Shown: positions 27,001 through 38,948 of the stretch, piece by piece
Layout: each line of letters begins with the position of its first letter
Position numbering within the stretch: the stretch's first letter is position 1
Source of the DNA: Diplolepis rosae
Lineage: Eukaryota; Arthropoda; Insecta; Hymenoptera; Diplolepididae
Length of the DNA stretch: 64,000 bases
Direction of reading: 5' to 3'
NCBI GenBank assembly: GCA_030998225.1
Contig: JAPYXD010000698.1
Coordinates: 5,063,001 to 5,127,000, forward strand
Program-made: the position numbers and the translations under genes
The notes under the pieces: generated by a model
The model's database searches: none
The model's input: the letters and a program-made list of their open reading frames with translations, nothing else
Told to the model about the DNA's origin: nothing

Positions 27001-28659
27001 CGCCAGTACATTATTTTCGAGTCGTCTGTATTCGACAATGTCCTTGAATAGCTACTAAGAAATTTATCCTGATAACTTCCTTTTAATACAAAATCTGTTA
27101 CGATGAGTGTTTTTTTAATTATTAATCATTAATAACGTTGCGTTAATAGCTAGTGTTAAAATTCATAAAATTTGTTATAGTCTACACGATATACAAATTT
27201 CGAAACAAGAGCATCCTCTTGATCGTTGCCATCATTCATAAGCGATCTTCAAGTAACTCTCAAATACATCAGTCGTATGTGGCTACACATATCATTCATC
27301 GTTTCATTCAGCTTTGAGTACTAGATCGTCTGTCCGCTTCTCTTTTCTTTCTTTCTTTCTTCGCCTCGCTACCGATTCGTTTTTGGCCCATTTTAATTTC
27401 ATTAATTTACTATTATCATTATTGAAATTCACACAAGCTGTTTGACATTATTCTCAAAATTGATTTCTCGGTAAGAGACATAAAGAAAAAAATGAAGAAG
27501 CAAGGAAGAGCTTAATATTGTCAAAAATAAATTCTCGTCAAAGAAAATACTTTTTTGTGCTGGACGAGAGTTTTGGAAATATCAAATGGAATTGATATAA
27601 AAAGATTTGAAAGACTTGATATGCAATCATTTCTTCTAAAAATCGCAGCTTTCGCCTCTTTGTAGAGATGTGGACATGAAAAACGCAAATAAAAAAAGCC
27701 CACTTTGGAACTCAATAAATACAAAAACTTTTTGACTTAATAAACAACTTTATGAAACTTTCTTATTCAATGTAACTACTCATCTAAGACTCTTAATGAA
27801 TTTAACTTTCAGGAATCCACTTTTCTCACATTTACGTCTCTAGAATGTTTCGCAACTTTACAATTATAAATTCAAATTAAATTTAAAAAATCTAAATATG
27901 ATTGAAAAAAAAAGAAATTGCCCTGGAAAAACCTTAAACTAAGGCTACAACTGAGATAAACATTTGGACACGTTAACATTTTCAATGATATGACGCATCG
28001 TACTTTCACGGTTACTTGTTAATAAACCCAGTGCTCTGCTTTCAAGAAATTCGCGTCTATTTTTAACGTAGAAAATCAAAGACGCAGACTAGTCTTGGAC
28101 CATTTTTGCAGTCAAGCACATTTTTAAATTGGACGACACACTTTGGACGTGCGTGGTGTAAATAACTTACGTAGACTTTTCAACTTTTTCATCTTTTTCT
28201 TTTCTTTATGAATGGACAGTCTTGGACGCGACGCAGCTTTCCTATGAGGATGGAGTGTTCCGAACGAAGTTTGTCGGTCATTCTAATTGTCATCAGACTT
28301 CGCTAATTGCACGTGAACGGACTGATATTGTCGAAGAATCGATTCGCCTGGAGGACACTAAGTTCTTTCATTTGATCTAAAATCTTTTCTTTTTTTCAAA
28401 GTTCTAGATGCCATTGGAATTCGCTCTCACTCTCGCAGCTTACAATCTGGGATCGAAAGTCGTAGGAAAAATAATATGAGCATTTTTCAGTCAGCTCTAG
28501 ACAGAGAGCCAAGTCTTCGGCGAGGATTCAGGAATAATTTTAATCACGAGATTATCCTTTAAAGATGCCAAAGAAATGCGAGTTTTGCATTAAAATCGAA
28601 ACTGCGGTACTGACAACTGAGAAAAAGCGATGGACGAGTGGCGACTTTTTCAGTTTATG
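21100..28659. other. transposon-poor region downstream of ELL; possible long ELL 3'UTR
   Basis: No gene is supported on either strand. In contrast to the rest of the window I see no terminal-inverted-repeat elements and none of the recurrent repeat families here. Sequence complexity is higher, with many non-AT stretches at 21.7-23.8 and 25.9-28.6 kb. The ELL stop codon is at 28660-28662 on the minus strand, so the right part is ELL 3'UTR. Minus-strand AATAAA candidates near 21.4-21.55 kb could end a UTR of about 7 kb. That length is inference. Confidence 0.4.
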
Positions 28660-31600
28660 TCAGTAGTGCTGATTCTCTTTCCCTTGAGGAGTTGTGTTAC
28701 TATTGTTGCTAGTTCCGAAATAAATTTTATCGTACTCTTCGACCAAGCTCTTTAAGTGTTGTAACTTTCCATGCAAGTAATCGTATCGCGAATTACGCTG
28801 CCTGTAGACCGGGTCATTATTTATCGTATGGTAATCTTTCAAAATTTGGAGCCTTATCATCTGAAATTAAAATTAGAGAATTTAAGCTCTTGTATTCACC
28901 TTAGTAAATATATCAAATACTTTTACTTCTTGCAAGAAGTGATTAAAATTACAAAAAAAAAACTTTTCTATAATATTTAGGCTTTTAATATTTTTGATAA
29001 ATATTTGAAACACAATTACCTCAAGCTGATGTTGGTTTCCCTGAGCTCTCATTTGCTGGTATTGCTGCTCATACTTATTATATCGACTTTTTATTGGGTG
29101 AACGTATGCGTACAATTTTTTATATTCCGAATATAGGGAGTTGAACTCGTCCTTGTAACGTCTCCTCTGTTCAAGGCTACTCACTTTCGTGTAACAGCTA
29201 AAAATGACAAATTAAACATTAAATTAATAAAATCAAATTTAAATTTTAGAATGCAAAATTAAAACTACTGACAATTCCTAACGTATAGAAAAAAGTAAAT
29301 ATATAAACTGAGAAAAGCTTACGTGAGGTAGTCTGGATATTCTTCACGGGGAATGGAAGCGTGAGCCCTTTGGGTAGAAGCATTGTCGGTAACGTTATTG
29401 GAAGGATCAGGACTCGTGTGAGGTTCACAAATGTTTGCAGGCGCTTCAGAGGTTTCTCGGACGTTGCTGCTATTGGTGATGTTACTCCTGTCGTTAGCAC
29501 TAAGCTTGGGATGTTGAACAGCATGGTCCTGGTCATCTTCGCTATCACTAGATAGACACAAACTCGCAGAATTGTAGCTGCTATCACGAACCACATCGTT
29601 ATTGGTTGTTCTTTCAGCATAGTTAAGGTGACTCTGCTGCCTCTGATTCCAGTTGCTGTTCTCCCCGACAAGCAAACTGCTTCTACTATTGCAATTACCA
29701 CTATTACTACCGCCGATATTTTCGACACTATTAACACTATCGGAGACTCTGTCAGCACTACTAAAACGACTGTCGCCACTATTAATACGATTATCGCCAC
29801 TATTAATACGATTATCGCCACTATTAATACGACTGTCGCCACTATTAATACGACTATCGCCACTATTAACACCACTACCAGCCGTCCTTCGGTTGTCTCC
29901 ATGGTTCACAAAGATAGGTTCCGGTTTTCGGTAATGAGATATCCGAGGTTTCTTTGTAGGTAAGCCGTCGTTACCCTCATAGTATCCTGGTCTCTTTGAG
30001 TTTAGAAGTGCTGATGGAGCTGTTATCGCAGGAGGTGAACCTGGGTGAACCGAACTTGGAGATTGTCCACTGCCTAGAAACAGAATAATTTCTATAAAAA
30101 AATAATCCATTAAAGGGTATATACTTTATTTACATCTCTTTTAATCCCTGATTACAATTATGACAACAAATTGTATACTGTGTTTCTGAAAAAGAAACCA
30201 AATAGATGTCTCTCTTGTTCCATACTCGATAAACAAACTAATAAGGGGTCTACATATTTTTCAATCTTTGCAATAAAAACCAAATAGGCTAAAACTTTAG
30301 TTTTTTTTAGTTACGAAAGTTAACACAAATTATTTTGAATTCTGGTTTGAAAAAGTTAATGCTTCTCAATCCAAACTGTGTTCACTGAATTTTTAAATAG
30401 ATGTTAGGAACTCTATTTAATAATTATTTTTTAATTTAAAATATATTAATTTACCACTAGAGCCACCATCGCTAGAACCTGGAGGAGTGAGGTTTTGAGG
30501 TTTCCGTCTCTTAAGAATAGCCTTTTCCTGCTCAGTATAGTGAATCCAATTGTCTTGAACATCATTCCACACAGTCCTTTTCAGATGGTATGCATTATCT
30601 CTTGTAAATGTAAGGTCCATTAATATTTCGAAAAGCACTTTCCGATCTTTATCTTTGATTCCCTCTGGAAAATTAGTTAAAAATTCTGTTATTTGATTTG
30701 AATTGAGAACCTTTATTTCGATAAAAATAACTTTATTCTTACCTCTGTTTATACGTTCGTAAAGTTCAGGTTTCTTGTATGGCCTTAACGCTAGGAGATG
30801 AATAAGCCGCTCTCTGTAGAATAAATGTAAGGCATATGTTAGTAAACTGTATTGCGGGTATAGTTACAAAGAAAGTTAGTCTTTTGGACAAACTTTATTA
30901 AATTAACGCCCACCAGATTAGAAATATACATTAGAAACACATACACTAGAATGAGAGACATTAGAGACATGGTTAATAAAAGTACAGCATTAGAAACTAA
31001 CAGCTTGATTTCTGTCATACTTTATGCCTTCACTAAGTCTCGTAGTTACGTAAAGGTCCGTAGCGATAATCGCACGTCAATATTTCTTGTCGTACTTAAC
31101 ATTCTTGCAAACTTTCTTAAAAGTGATCATATTTATATCAGAATTAGAACAGCAATCGTTAAAAATTACAGTGCTAACTAAAACGAATAAAATTATGTAA
31201 TTGATAAGATTCTTGATTGAGACTTTTGAAAAGCTTCTTTATAATTTTTAATTACAATTTTAAAATCTTGATGTTTTTAATTTAAATCTAAAGCATTTAC
31301 ATGATTTATTTTAGAGAGATGGCATAAATTAATACAAGATAAAGGAAAGCAAAAGCGGAAAAAGTAATTAAAAAATAAAAAGTTCTCAATCGTACTTAAA
31401 ATAAAATTTACCTAATTGGGGTGCGTGTAATGTCTGGAAGTTGCTTCTCAGGTTTACTTCGAGCTGGAAGAGGATTTCGAGAAATTGATTTAGATAAAGA
31501 GGATAAAGATGATGACGACGTAGATGACGACGACAACGGGAACCTGGACGAATTCGCACCGGAAGTTGGAAGGCTTGGTGATTCCCGTTGTCTAATGACG

Positions 31601-32417
31601 TTCACAGGTGGTGGTATCGTTCTTCCTCCCATTTTCACCTTGACTTTCCGCCCGATATCCGTTCCGTTAGTCTTGATCATCTTAGTGCTAAAAAACAGAT
31701 TGGCAGTCTTAATATCTTCACTTAGTTATTATTTTTTAAACTTGAATCCTTTAAAAAAAATTAAATTATCTGTATCGAATTTTATTTTAAAACTAAGAAT
31801 TTTTTTAAAATAATCATTTTGTCTGAAATGATAAATGATTCTCCAAGTTTTAATATTTAGCTCATATGTTTACTAAAGTAATTTTAATGTTAGACTCACT
31901 TGAATTAACAGATCAGTTGCAAACATGATAATGAAAATACTGTTCAACGAGAAAAAGAAATAAACGAGGTTTCAATAAACTGAAGAAAGATATTTTCTCG
32001 TTTTTGCTAGTTAGCTTACTTGACAAATCTAATGAATTTCATTTTTATTTATAATAATTTACCATTTGTTTTTACTATTTTCTTCGGCAACAGCCATACG
32101 ATGCCTGGTGGTTTCGTAGACATCATCAGTGGCATGTATTCGCATTTTACTGGATAAAGCTCCCAGACTTTCCAGACTTCTAAAAATTAAATAATCATAT
32201 TTTCATATTTCGTAGTTAAAATGAAATCTCGTCTTCAAACTTAATTGACTTTGATATAAAATGAAATTTCAAATTGTTTTTCAAGAACTTACTTTGGTCC
32301 AGTTTGCTGTATGCACTCGAATCCACCCTGAGGACCTTCAATTTCCGTATTTCCGGTAAGACTGAAGTTGAAGTTCGCGGTCCCATGGCTGGATTGTGCG
32401 GATGGAATAGATATTTG
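28660..32417 (-). CDS. Ell: RNA polymerase II elongation factor ELL, 3' eight coding exons (N-terminus not in view)
   Basis: Raises the Pol II elongation rate in the nucleus as part of the super and little elongation complexes. Coding exons: 32417-32293, 32179-32063, 31687-31412, 30813-30743, 30664-30455, 30073-29323, 29197-29020, 28860-28660. GT-AG, phases agree; 1929 nt, 642 residues from the first visible codon. Order: ELL N-terminal domain from QISIPSAQSSHG through FECIQQTGPK and MRIHATDDVYETTRHRMAVA; CTKMIKTNGTDIGRKV; a Ser-rich linker; RERLIHLLALRPYKKPEL; TVWNDVQDNWIHYTEQ; a disordered centre with seven-residue RINSGDS repeats; the C-terminal occludin/ELL domain from PDYLTCYTKVSSLEQRRRY to KSLVEEYDKIYFG; and a short tail ending NQHY. 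The first visible exon starts at phase 0 with the ISIP block, so about 60-70 residues and their exon(s) are missing upstream. Long introns are usual for this gene family. Confidence 0.95.
29755..29875 (-). repeat. 21-bp coding minisatellite in ELL
   Basis: About five tandem 21-bp units encode RINSGDS/RINSGDN in the disordered middle of ELL. The repeat stays in frame and also keeps two plus-strand frames open, which explains the long antisense open frames here. Confidence 0.9.
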
Positions 32418-32494
32418 CTGAAATTGAACAAGAAAAAAAGAAATTTAATACAAGTTGTAATTTAACTCTACACCAAATAATTATATATCTAATT

Positions 32495-32612
32495 TAAAGA
32501 ATTTGAAATCTTTCCGTGAAAAAAGAGACGCTTTCGACTGTGCCGGGATTCGAACCCGGGTCTTTCGATTACCGCTCGATTGCAGCAAAAATTTCGAACT
32601 CAACCATCTAAT
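32495..32612 (-). mobile_element. tRNA-derived SINE copy
   Basis: On the minus strand the T-arm CCGGG-TTCGAAT-CCCGG is perfect (B box), followed by the family tail (CACAGTCGAAAGCGTCTC...). The A-box half has decayed. Plus-strand end AAAGAATTTGAAATCTTTC is shared with the copies at 15792 and 52517. Lies in the ELL upstream intron. Confidence 0.8.
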
Positions 32613-33150
32613 TTGAAATTATGTATCTAATCTATTTAAAAACGATTTTAATTGCAGTTCCTTAAATTCTATGATTTATTTCGAAGGGATATTTAGTTTT
32701 TAGGGATTTTGTTTGAAAATTTACTCTATGGAGAAAACACTCTTGTCATTAAGTGTCGAGAGAAAGAGACAGTAAGCCGATATCTGTATATGGTACAGTA
32801 ACAATAGTACTTCCCTCTGGCAAATCTGTAAAAACTCATAATTCTCTGTTATCGTGTGTCTTATTACAGATACACGATTGAAGTACAAAGGGATCTCGCG
32901 GTGTTCAAAGTTAATCCACACCAGCTACTGTAGAATAATAAAGCGCGTGCGCTGAGTCAAAGGACTGCAGGCAGAATCTCAGTAATAATGTATGACGTGG
33001 TAATGCATCAACCAGGTGTTTAATTATTGCTATCCCGGACATAGGTGCAGATTAAAGGACGATTAATTTTAAAATAGGTAGACTGAAAGTAACAAAATAA
33101 CATTCTGCAAAATTCTAAGTTTTGTTAGTTCTATCCAACTGTCTATATAT

Positions 33151-33390
33151 AGTGAATTTTACATATTTTTTCAATACATGTTGTGCATACCGGACTGTTT
33201 CATTTTGATTTGCAAGCTATGAGATAAGTTTTTGAATTAATCTTTTAATTTATGGCACTAAAGAGGGCCCCCATATGTGCCTGAAACGTTTGCCTTACTT
33301 TTTACGTTTTTTTATATCTGCCATTGATAATTTTTAATGTGAAAATAAAAAGAATCTGACCCAATGCCAAAATAACAAAATGAATAAAAA
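33151..33390. repeat. dispersed repeat family P, copy 1
   Basis: Shares AAGCTATGAGATAAGTTTTT, then AGAGGGCCCC...TATGTG...GAAACGTT, then AAAAAGAATCTGACCC with 54463-54760. No coding capacity. The middle resembles a degenerate hammerhead core (see the second copy). Confidence 0.8.
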
Positions 33391-33847
33391 TTCTACAGAA
33401 AACTTAAGATTTACAAAAAAAAGTTATTTAAGAAAAATAAATGTAAATTACAATATTTTTACTGATACTGGAGAAATTTGAAAAAGAAAGAAAGTAAAGA
33501 AAGTATTTAATCAGGATAAAATTGCAAAACAACAGGCAATTGTAATTACTTGTTGAATTGGAAATTATGGTATGCAGGAAGAAATGAATTAGATTTTTTC
33601 TGATAGCAAGAAAGAATCAATATAAAAAGGTAAGTTATATTAAAAGTTGATAATTATGGACTCGTTAAATGAATACAGACTCAATTATGAGACCGGAAGA
33701 CTTTCAAGTCGACGAATGATAATGTACTGTACAATCGAGCAATCTTGAGAAATAGAAAGTAACTTCGATAGTCGAAAACTCAATGGAGCTTTCGTATGAT
33801 CAATCTGGAATCACGTGATCTCAGAAGAATGCAGGTGTAGATAGCTA

Positions 33848-33871
33848 GATATATATATATATATATATATA
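33848..33871. repeat. (AT)n microsatellite
   Basis: Perfect AT dinucleotide run of about 24 bp. Confidence 0.9.
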
Positions 33872-35339
33872 CTGTTGGCAACTTGAGCTCGCGGATATTC
33901 CTGCTTTCGCAACGTTGAGTGCATCGAGCGAGCGAGCCCGTCATTAAAGTCCTTTCTTTTTCGTTCAAAGAGAGCCGGTTTTGCAATATTAACGCAGATT
34001 CCGTTTTACCATGACATTTGAAGATCTGTTTTGCCAAATTTCTTTCAGACGCCTACTCACACATTTGCATTAAGATTCATTTTAAAAAAAATACCAGTAA
34101 GTCATATTCAGGCCACTGAGGTGTCAGGAAGTCGCCTAAAGCGTTGATTGAATAATTTCTTATTTAATTTTGAATATTAACCCTGAGATTAAAAATTTTA
34201 ATTTATACTCCTAATATTTAAGTATTAGGAAATAAATTTCCAAGCTTTTTACGTATTACCAATGATTTTGGAGGGGGTCTACACGATTCTTCGAAAAAAT
34301 TCCTAGTTAGCTTCAAGAATATTATTATTAAAATTAGTTAATTAAATTCTACTCAATTCAACTAAATTCAAATGACTGAGTAAACTCACTGAAATATACT
34401 TCTCTGATTGTTTCTAATACATTAGAAATAAACTTCAAATCGTTTCAAGATATAGTAAATTAACTTGAATTCAATCGAATTATACTTTATTAGAAAATTA
34501 ATTTTTTGCAATAATTTTTAATAATTCTTTATAAATTTTTATTTATTTCTCAGTTTTCTTGGTTTATAGGCACCTGACTTTAGCAACGTGAGTTTGAGCC
34601 TCTTCTTTCAGAGGTCAAGATGAGTTCAATATGGAAATCGTATGAAGCCACTTATTTCATTTAAATTTTACAGAGGAAGGACAACGTAAAGGAGCCAGTT
34701 TTCAAGTAATTTCACAAGATTCATTTATGTATCTTTCCCTCAGATCTTTCTATACACGAGAACTATTGGGAAGAAGGGACAAAGTATCGAAAGCGACCAT
34801 TTTTCTTCCTTGGTAGACAATTAATTACTTTCTTTTTTTCTAGTTACATATCTTCCAATCTAGTCAATATGGGGGTTATTCATAAGGATAAAATATTTTC
34901 TATAGTTTTTTAGCCTCTAGAAAGAAGAATCAAATAAACCTAATGAAATTTCAAGTGAGTGGTAACTTTGACATATAAATTGATATACGCAAAAAATGTT
35001 TACCTGGTACAAAGAAACATATGGCTGTTCCTAACCATAAATATGGCTGATATAACCTAAAAAATCTTTGTGACAGCTACACATTTTTTTCTTTGTAGAA
35101 TTTTCAAGAGAATTGAATCTGTTGAGAGATGAAGAATTCTTGAAATTCCTAGAAATTGGATTAATGATAATTGGTTGAAACGCAGACTTTAGAGGGATCT
35201 GATCTTTGATAGAACGTTAGTGGCGAACTCGGGGCAGCTTTCACTGCTCGACCGATGTCAACTCGTAAGGCACGCAGAACTCAGATAACACAGCGACACA
35301 TACTGCGATTTATGGACTACACAGAGAGCTAGTCTTTCG

Positions 35340-35460
35340 ATATACATGTAAATGTACTTCTTACCACTCGACAAAACCACAATGACCATATGTCTTGTTG
35401 AAAACCGCAGCGCATGCGTCAATTCCTTCAAAGCAATGGGCATTAATTTCACTTCGAGGC
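35340..35460 (-). promoter_or_regulatory. NRF-1-type site with nearby minus-strand 5' splice site
   Basis: GCGCATGCGTC at 35410-35420 is followed, about 45 bp downstream on the minus strand, by a good donor GAGTG|GTAAGA near 35363. The short stretch is less AT-rich than its surroundings. It could be a promoter with a noncoding first exon of an alternative ELL transcript; it encodes nothing ELL-like. Motif-based inference only. Confidence 0.3.
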
Positions 35461-36856
35461 TATTTCAGTCAGTATTACAACGTAATAAATTCATTTATAA
35501 CTAAAAAATATGCAAAAGCACGTAGTTTCATATTTTTAACAATTCCCAGTTTTAACCCTTTGACTCCCGTCTGCTCCCGTTGACACAAATATGGGCCAGG
35601 TCCCATAATTCTTGAACCAGCTAACCGTTTCCACCCAAGCAAATTTTGAAATATGTGTCTTTTCAAGATTTATTGAGTGAATTGTGTTATTTTTTTTATT
35701 ATGTCGTGATCAGTGAGAAATTTGCAAAAAACTGCTGAAAAATGAACATTTTTAAGGTTCAGTATGTAGGAGATACCGTTCAGATTGAGATTCTCGTAAG
35801 GATATGATATGTCTGTGAAGTTAGCACTGCAACTATTAAATATCGTACTTTTTATTTTTGGAATCGTTTGGTGGTCGTTTGGTGGTCGTTAGGTGGTGGT
35901 TTTTAATGTTTGGTGGTTGAAAATAAAAAAAATATAAAATTTTGAAAATTGTAGTGCTAACTTCACGCTTGCACTACACTTAAATGTTTTTCAAAAATTT
36001 GATGTCGAATCGTTTGGTGGTCGTTAGGTGGTGACTTTTATGTTTTGGTGGTCAAAATTAAAAAAGATACAGAATTTTATAATTTCACTAGCCTTGCATC
36101 TATATAACCTCTTTCGGGCTTATTTTGAACTTATTTTGTTTATAGAAAATGGAAATTCATTTTTTTGTGGAAAAAGTTATTTTTTTCATCTGAAATTAAT
36201 TAAGAATGTTTCAAGTATAATTATAATAATTATATTTATTTAAAACTTCTGATGTGATTACATATATATGAGGGCATATAAAACCTCCATGCACTGCCGA
36301 ATGGTGTCGCTCTTGTGCACTTGTATTCAAATTCAAACTACTTCTTGCTGCAACATTTATTTTTTTTATTAGAAATAGGACAGGGATTTTGACATTAACT
36401 TATTATTGTTTCTATAATAAATTGAAAAGTCAACTTTTAACATACCCAGTGTTTTTAACAAGATAAGCGTATTCTTTTTTCCTATATTATTTCAAATTTC
36501 TTAATCAATAAATATTAGTAAATAAGTTTTTATAATTAAACTAGTTGCAAATAAAGATGGTATTAATTAAGATATTAATTTTTACCTTCGAATGTAAAAA
36601 ACTATTGGCTATGCCTACAACACTAAAAAAATCTATCATGGTTTCGAAGCTAGAAGCTAAATAGTGACGACCTTAGATTGTTGGACATTTGCCGTCTATC
36701 GCACGAGTTGAAATACGATTAAAAATATTATTTGAGTAAAAAATTGAATACATGTATGAAATTTTCAATAAAAAATCCCATTAATTAAATGAATAAACTA
36801 ATTTGATTTTTTGAGTAAATCACAATTTGTTACTTTCAAGATTGACTTTAAAATAC

Positions 36857-36893
36857 TACTCTCTAAATCTGAATCAGTCAAATTTTCACTGAA
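36857..36893. mobile_element. truncated family B MITE terminus
   Basis: CTCTCTAAATCTGAATCAGT and the following CAAATTTTCACTGA match the family B end, then the similarity stops. It forms the inner edge of the left arm of the giant inverted repeat. Confidence 0.8.
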
Positions 36894-37247
36894 AAATATT
36901 TTTATGTGATATGGATTAGAACTACACAATTCGACAATAACATTGTATTATAAGTGTTTAATACGTACGTAAAATTTAAAAAATCAAAAGGTTTGTTATT
37001 AACTCACTTTTTACATGACAGTATAAATATTAACCAACGTTAGGAAATACGAAACTGTGATTGGAATCCATCCAAAAACTCACTATACAATGTATTCTTC
37101 AAAAGTACAAAGAAATTTAAATTATAAGTTAAGAATGTATTTTTTATTCAATATAAGAATGTTTAATTATCAAACAATAAATATTTATGAATCTAGAATT
37201 ACGGAGCATGAAAAATAATGTATTATTATAATATTTGCATGTGCTAT

Positions 37248-37522
37248 TACTCTCTAAATTTGAATCAGTCAAAATCTACTGATTATCAGTGAAATTTGAC
37301 TGATTCAAATAGCTAAAAAGAGGTTACTGTAAATCAGTCAAATTTCACTGATTATTTCAGTGAAAATTGACTGATTTGACAGTGAAAAATATTTTTTCTC
37401 TGATTAATCAGTGAAAATCAACTGATTTAGCGGTGAAAAATATTTTTCCACTGATGAATCAGTGAAAAGGCAAATCACTGATTCAATCAGTGAAAATTTG
37501 ACTGATTCAGATTTAGAGAGTA
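37248..37522. mobile_element. MITE family B copy 2, TA-flanked
   Basis: TA-CTCTCTAAATTTGAATC at the left and GATTCAGATTTAGAGAG-TA at the right. The interior is a chain of AATCAGT/ACTGATT palindromes of about 40 bp (SAT-like). TA target suggests Tc1/mariner-type mobilisation. Confidence 0.88.
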
Positions 37523-38440
37523 GTATTTTAAAGTCAATCTTGAAAGTAACAAATTGTGATTTACTCAAAAAATCAAATTAGTTTATTCATTTAATTAATG
37601 GGATTTTTTATTGAAAATTTCATACATGTATTCAATTTTTTACTCAAATAATATTTTTAATCGTATTTCAACTCGTGCGATAGACGGCAAATGTCCAACA
37701 ATCTAAGGTCGTCACTATTTAGCTTCTAGCTTCGAAACCATGATAGATTTTTTTAGTGTTGTAGGCATAGCCAATAGTTTTTTACATTCGAAGGTAAAAA
37801 TTAATATCTTAATTAATACCATCTTTATTTGCAACTAGTTTATTTATAAAAACTTATTTACTAATATTTATTGATTAAGAAATTTGAAATAATATAGGAA
37901 AAAAGAATACGCTTATCTTGTTAAAAACACTGGGTATGTTAAAAGTTGACTTTTCAATTTATTATAGAAACAATAATAATTTAATGTCAAAATCCCTGTC
38001 CTATTTCTAATAAAAAAAATAAATGTTGCAGCAAGAAGTAGTTTGAATTTGAATACAAGTGCACAAGAGCGACACCATTCGGCAGTGCATGGAGGTTTTA
38101 TATGCCCTCATATATATGTAATCACATCAGAAGTTTTAAATAAATATAATTATTATAATTATACTTGAAACATTCTTAATTAATTTCAGATGAAAAAAAT
38201 AACTTTTTCCACAAAAAAATGAATTTCCATTTTCTATAAACAAAATAAGTTCAAAATAAGCCCGAAAGAGGTTATATAGATGCAAGGCTAGTGAAATTAT
38301 AAAATTCTGTATCTTTTTTAATTTTGACCACCAAAACATAAAGCCACCACCTAACGACCACCAAACGATTCCAAAAATAAAAAGTACGATATTTAATAGT
38401 TGCAGTGCTAACTTCACAGACATGGATATGATAATTCATG

Positions 38441-38938
38441 TTAAGTGACAGTAGCGCCGTGGTGTAGACATTTTATAAACTAAATCGGATCCCGATAAAA
38501 GTCGTTCAGTTTGTTTAAAAAGTAAAATTAAATTTGTGCTATTAAAACTTGTAGTCTTTTTTAGATTTATCTGTATTTTTAGTGATAATCACTTCAATTT
38601 CATGTGGTAAACCAAATAAGTCATTTGATTTCACACGTAAAAAAATTAAAGTCGTTTCTTCATCACATTCATATGTTATACTGCAATAAATTAAATGATT
38701 GGAATTCACAATATTTTCTCCCTCAATAAATTTTCTACTACTCTCTCCCGCATAATTTAATACATCACTTACATTGAGTAAAAGTTCATTCCGATATTTG
38801 CATTTATTATTCATATATATAGGTACATCATGTGTTAAACGTGTTAAACAATCATCAGTTGTTGACAGTTTGACAAGTTTATATCGGGATCAGATTTAGT
38901 TCACAAAATATACGGGCCGCGGCGCTACTGACACTTAA
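38441..38938. mobile_element. 498-bp TTAA-flanked element with inner ORF
   Basis: TTAA-GTGACAGTAGCGCCG at the left and CGGCGCTACTGACAC-TTAA at the right. Inverted similarity continues inwards to AACTAAATCGGATCCCGAT against ATCGGGATCAGATTTAGTT, giving TIRs of about 60 bp. TTAA suggests piggyBac-type transposition. It starts 18 bp after the giant inverted repeat ends. Confidence 0.88.
38542..38814 (-). CDS. hypothetical ORF inside a TTAA element, 90 codons from ATG
   Basis: Starts MNNKCKYRNELLLNVSDVL and ends KKDYKF. The frame stays open about 25 codons upstream of the ATG (RYKLVKLSTTDDCL...) to a stop in the TIR. Composition is mixed (charged, Cys, Asn; LIYCSITYECDEETTLIFL) and does not look like random AT-rich sequence. 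I do not recognise a domain; it is not a piggyBac transposase. It could be a fragment of an ancestral element protein or a captured host exon. Expression unknown. Confidence 0.35.
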   Translation of the reverse strand: MNNKCKYRNELLLNVSDVLNYAGESSRKFIEGENIVNSNHLIYCSITYECDEETTLIFLRVKSNDLFGLPHEIEVIITKNTDKSKKDYKF

Positions 38939-38948
38939 AAAGACGAAT

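Larger units (their letters stand above)
35809..38423. repeat. giant inverted repeat, arms about 0.94-1.08 kb, loop 0.6 kb
   Basis: Left arm 35809-36890 and right arm 37488-38423 are inverted copies, almost identical over long stretches. For example GAGGGCATATAAAACCTCCA at 36269 recurs inverted near 38100. Outer ends read ATGTCTGTGAAGTTAGCAC. The left arm has about 150 bp extra from a duplicated GGTGGTCGTTAGGTGG segment, itself bounded by inverted GTGAAGTTAGCACTGCAA. The loop contains a full family B MITE whose right terminus is also copied, truncated, at the inner end of the left arm. Open frames in both arms (71 and 95 codons) are mirror copies of one low-complexity hydrophobic peptide and are probably not genes. 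Confidence 0.93.

Noticed and set aside
29361..29963. Long plus-strand frames and a second minus frame over ELL exon 6
   Set aside because: Shadows of the ELL coding exon created by its 21-bp repeat.
36028..38423. Matching 71- and 95-codon hydrophobic frames
   Set aside because: Mirror copies in the arms of an inverted repeat; Ile/Phe-rich AT translation, no independent support.
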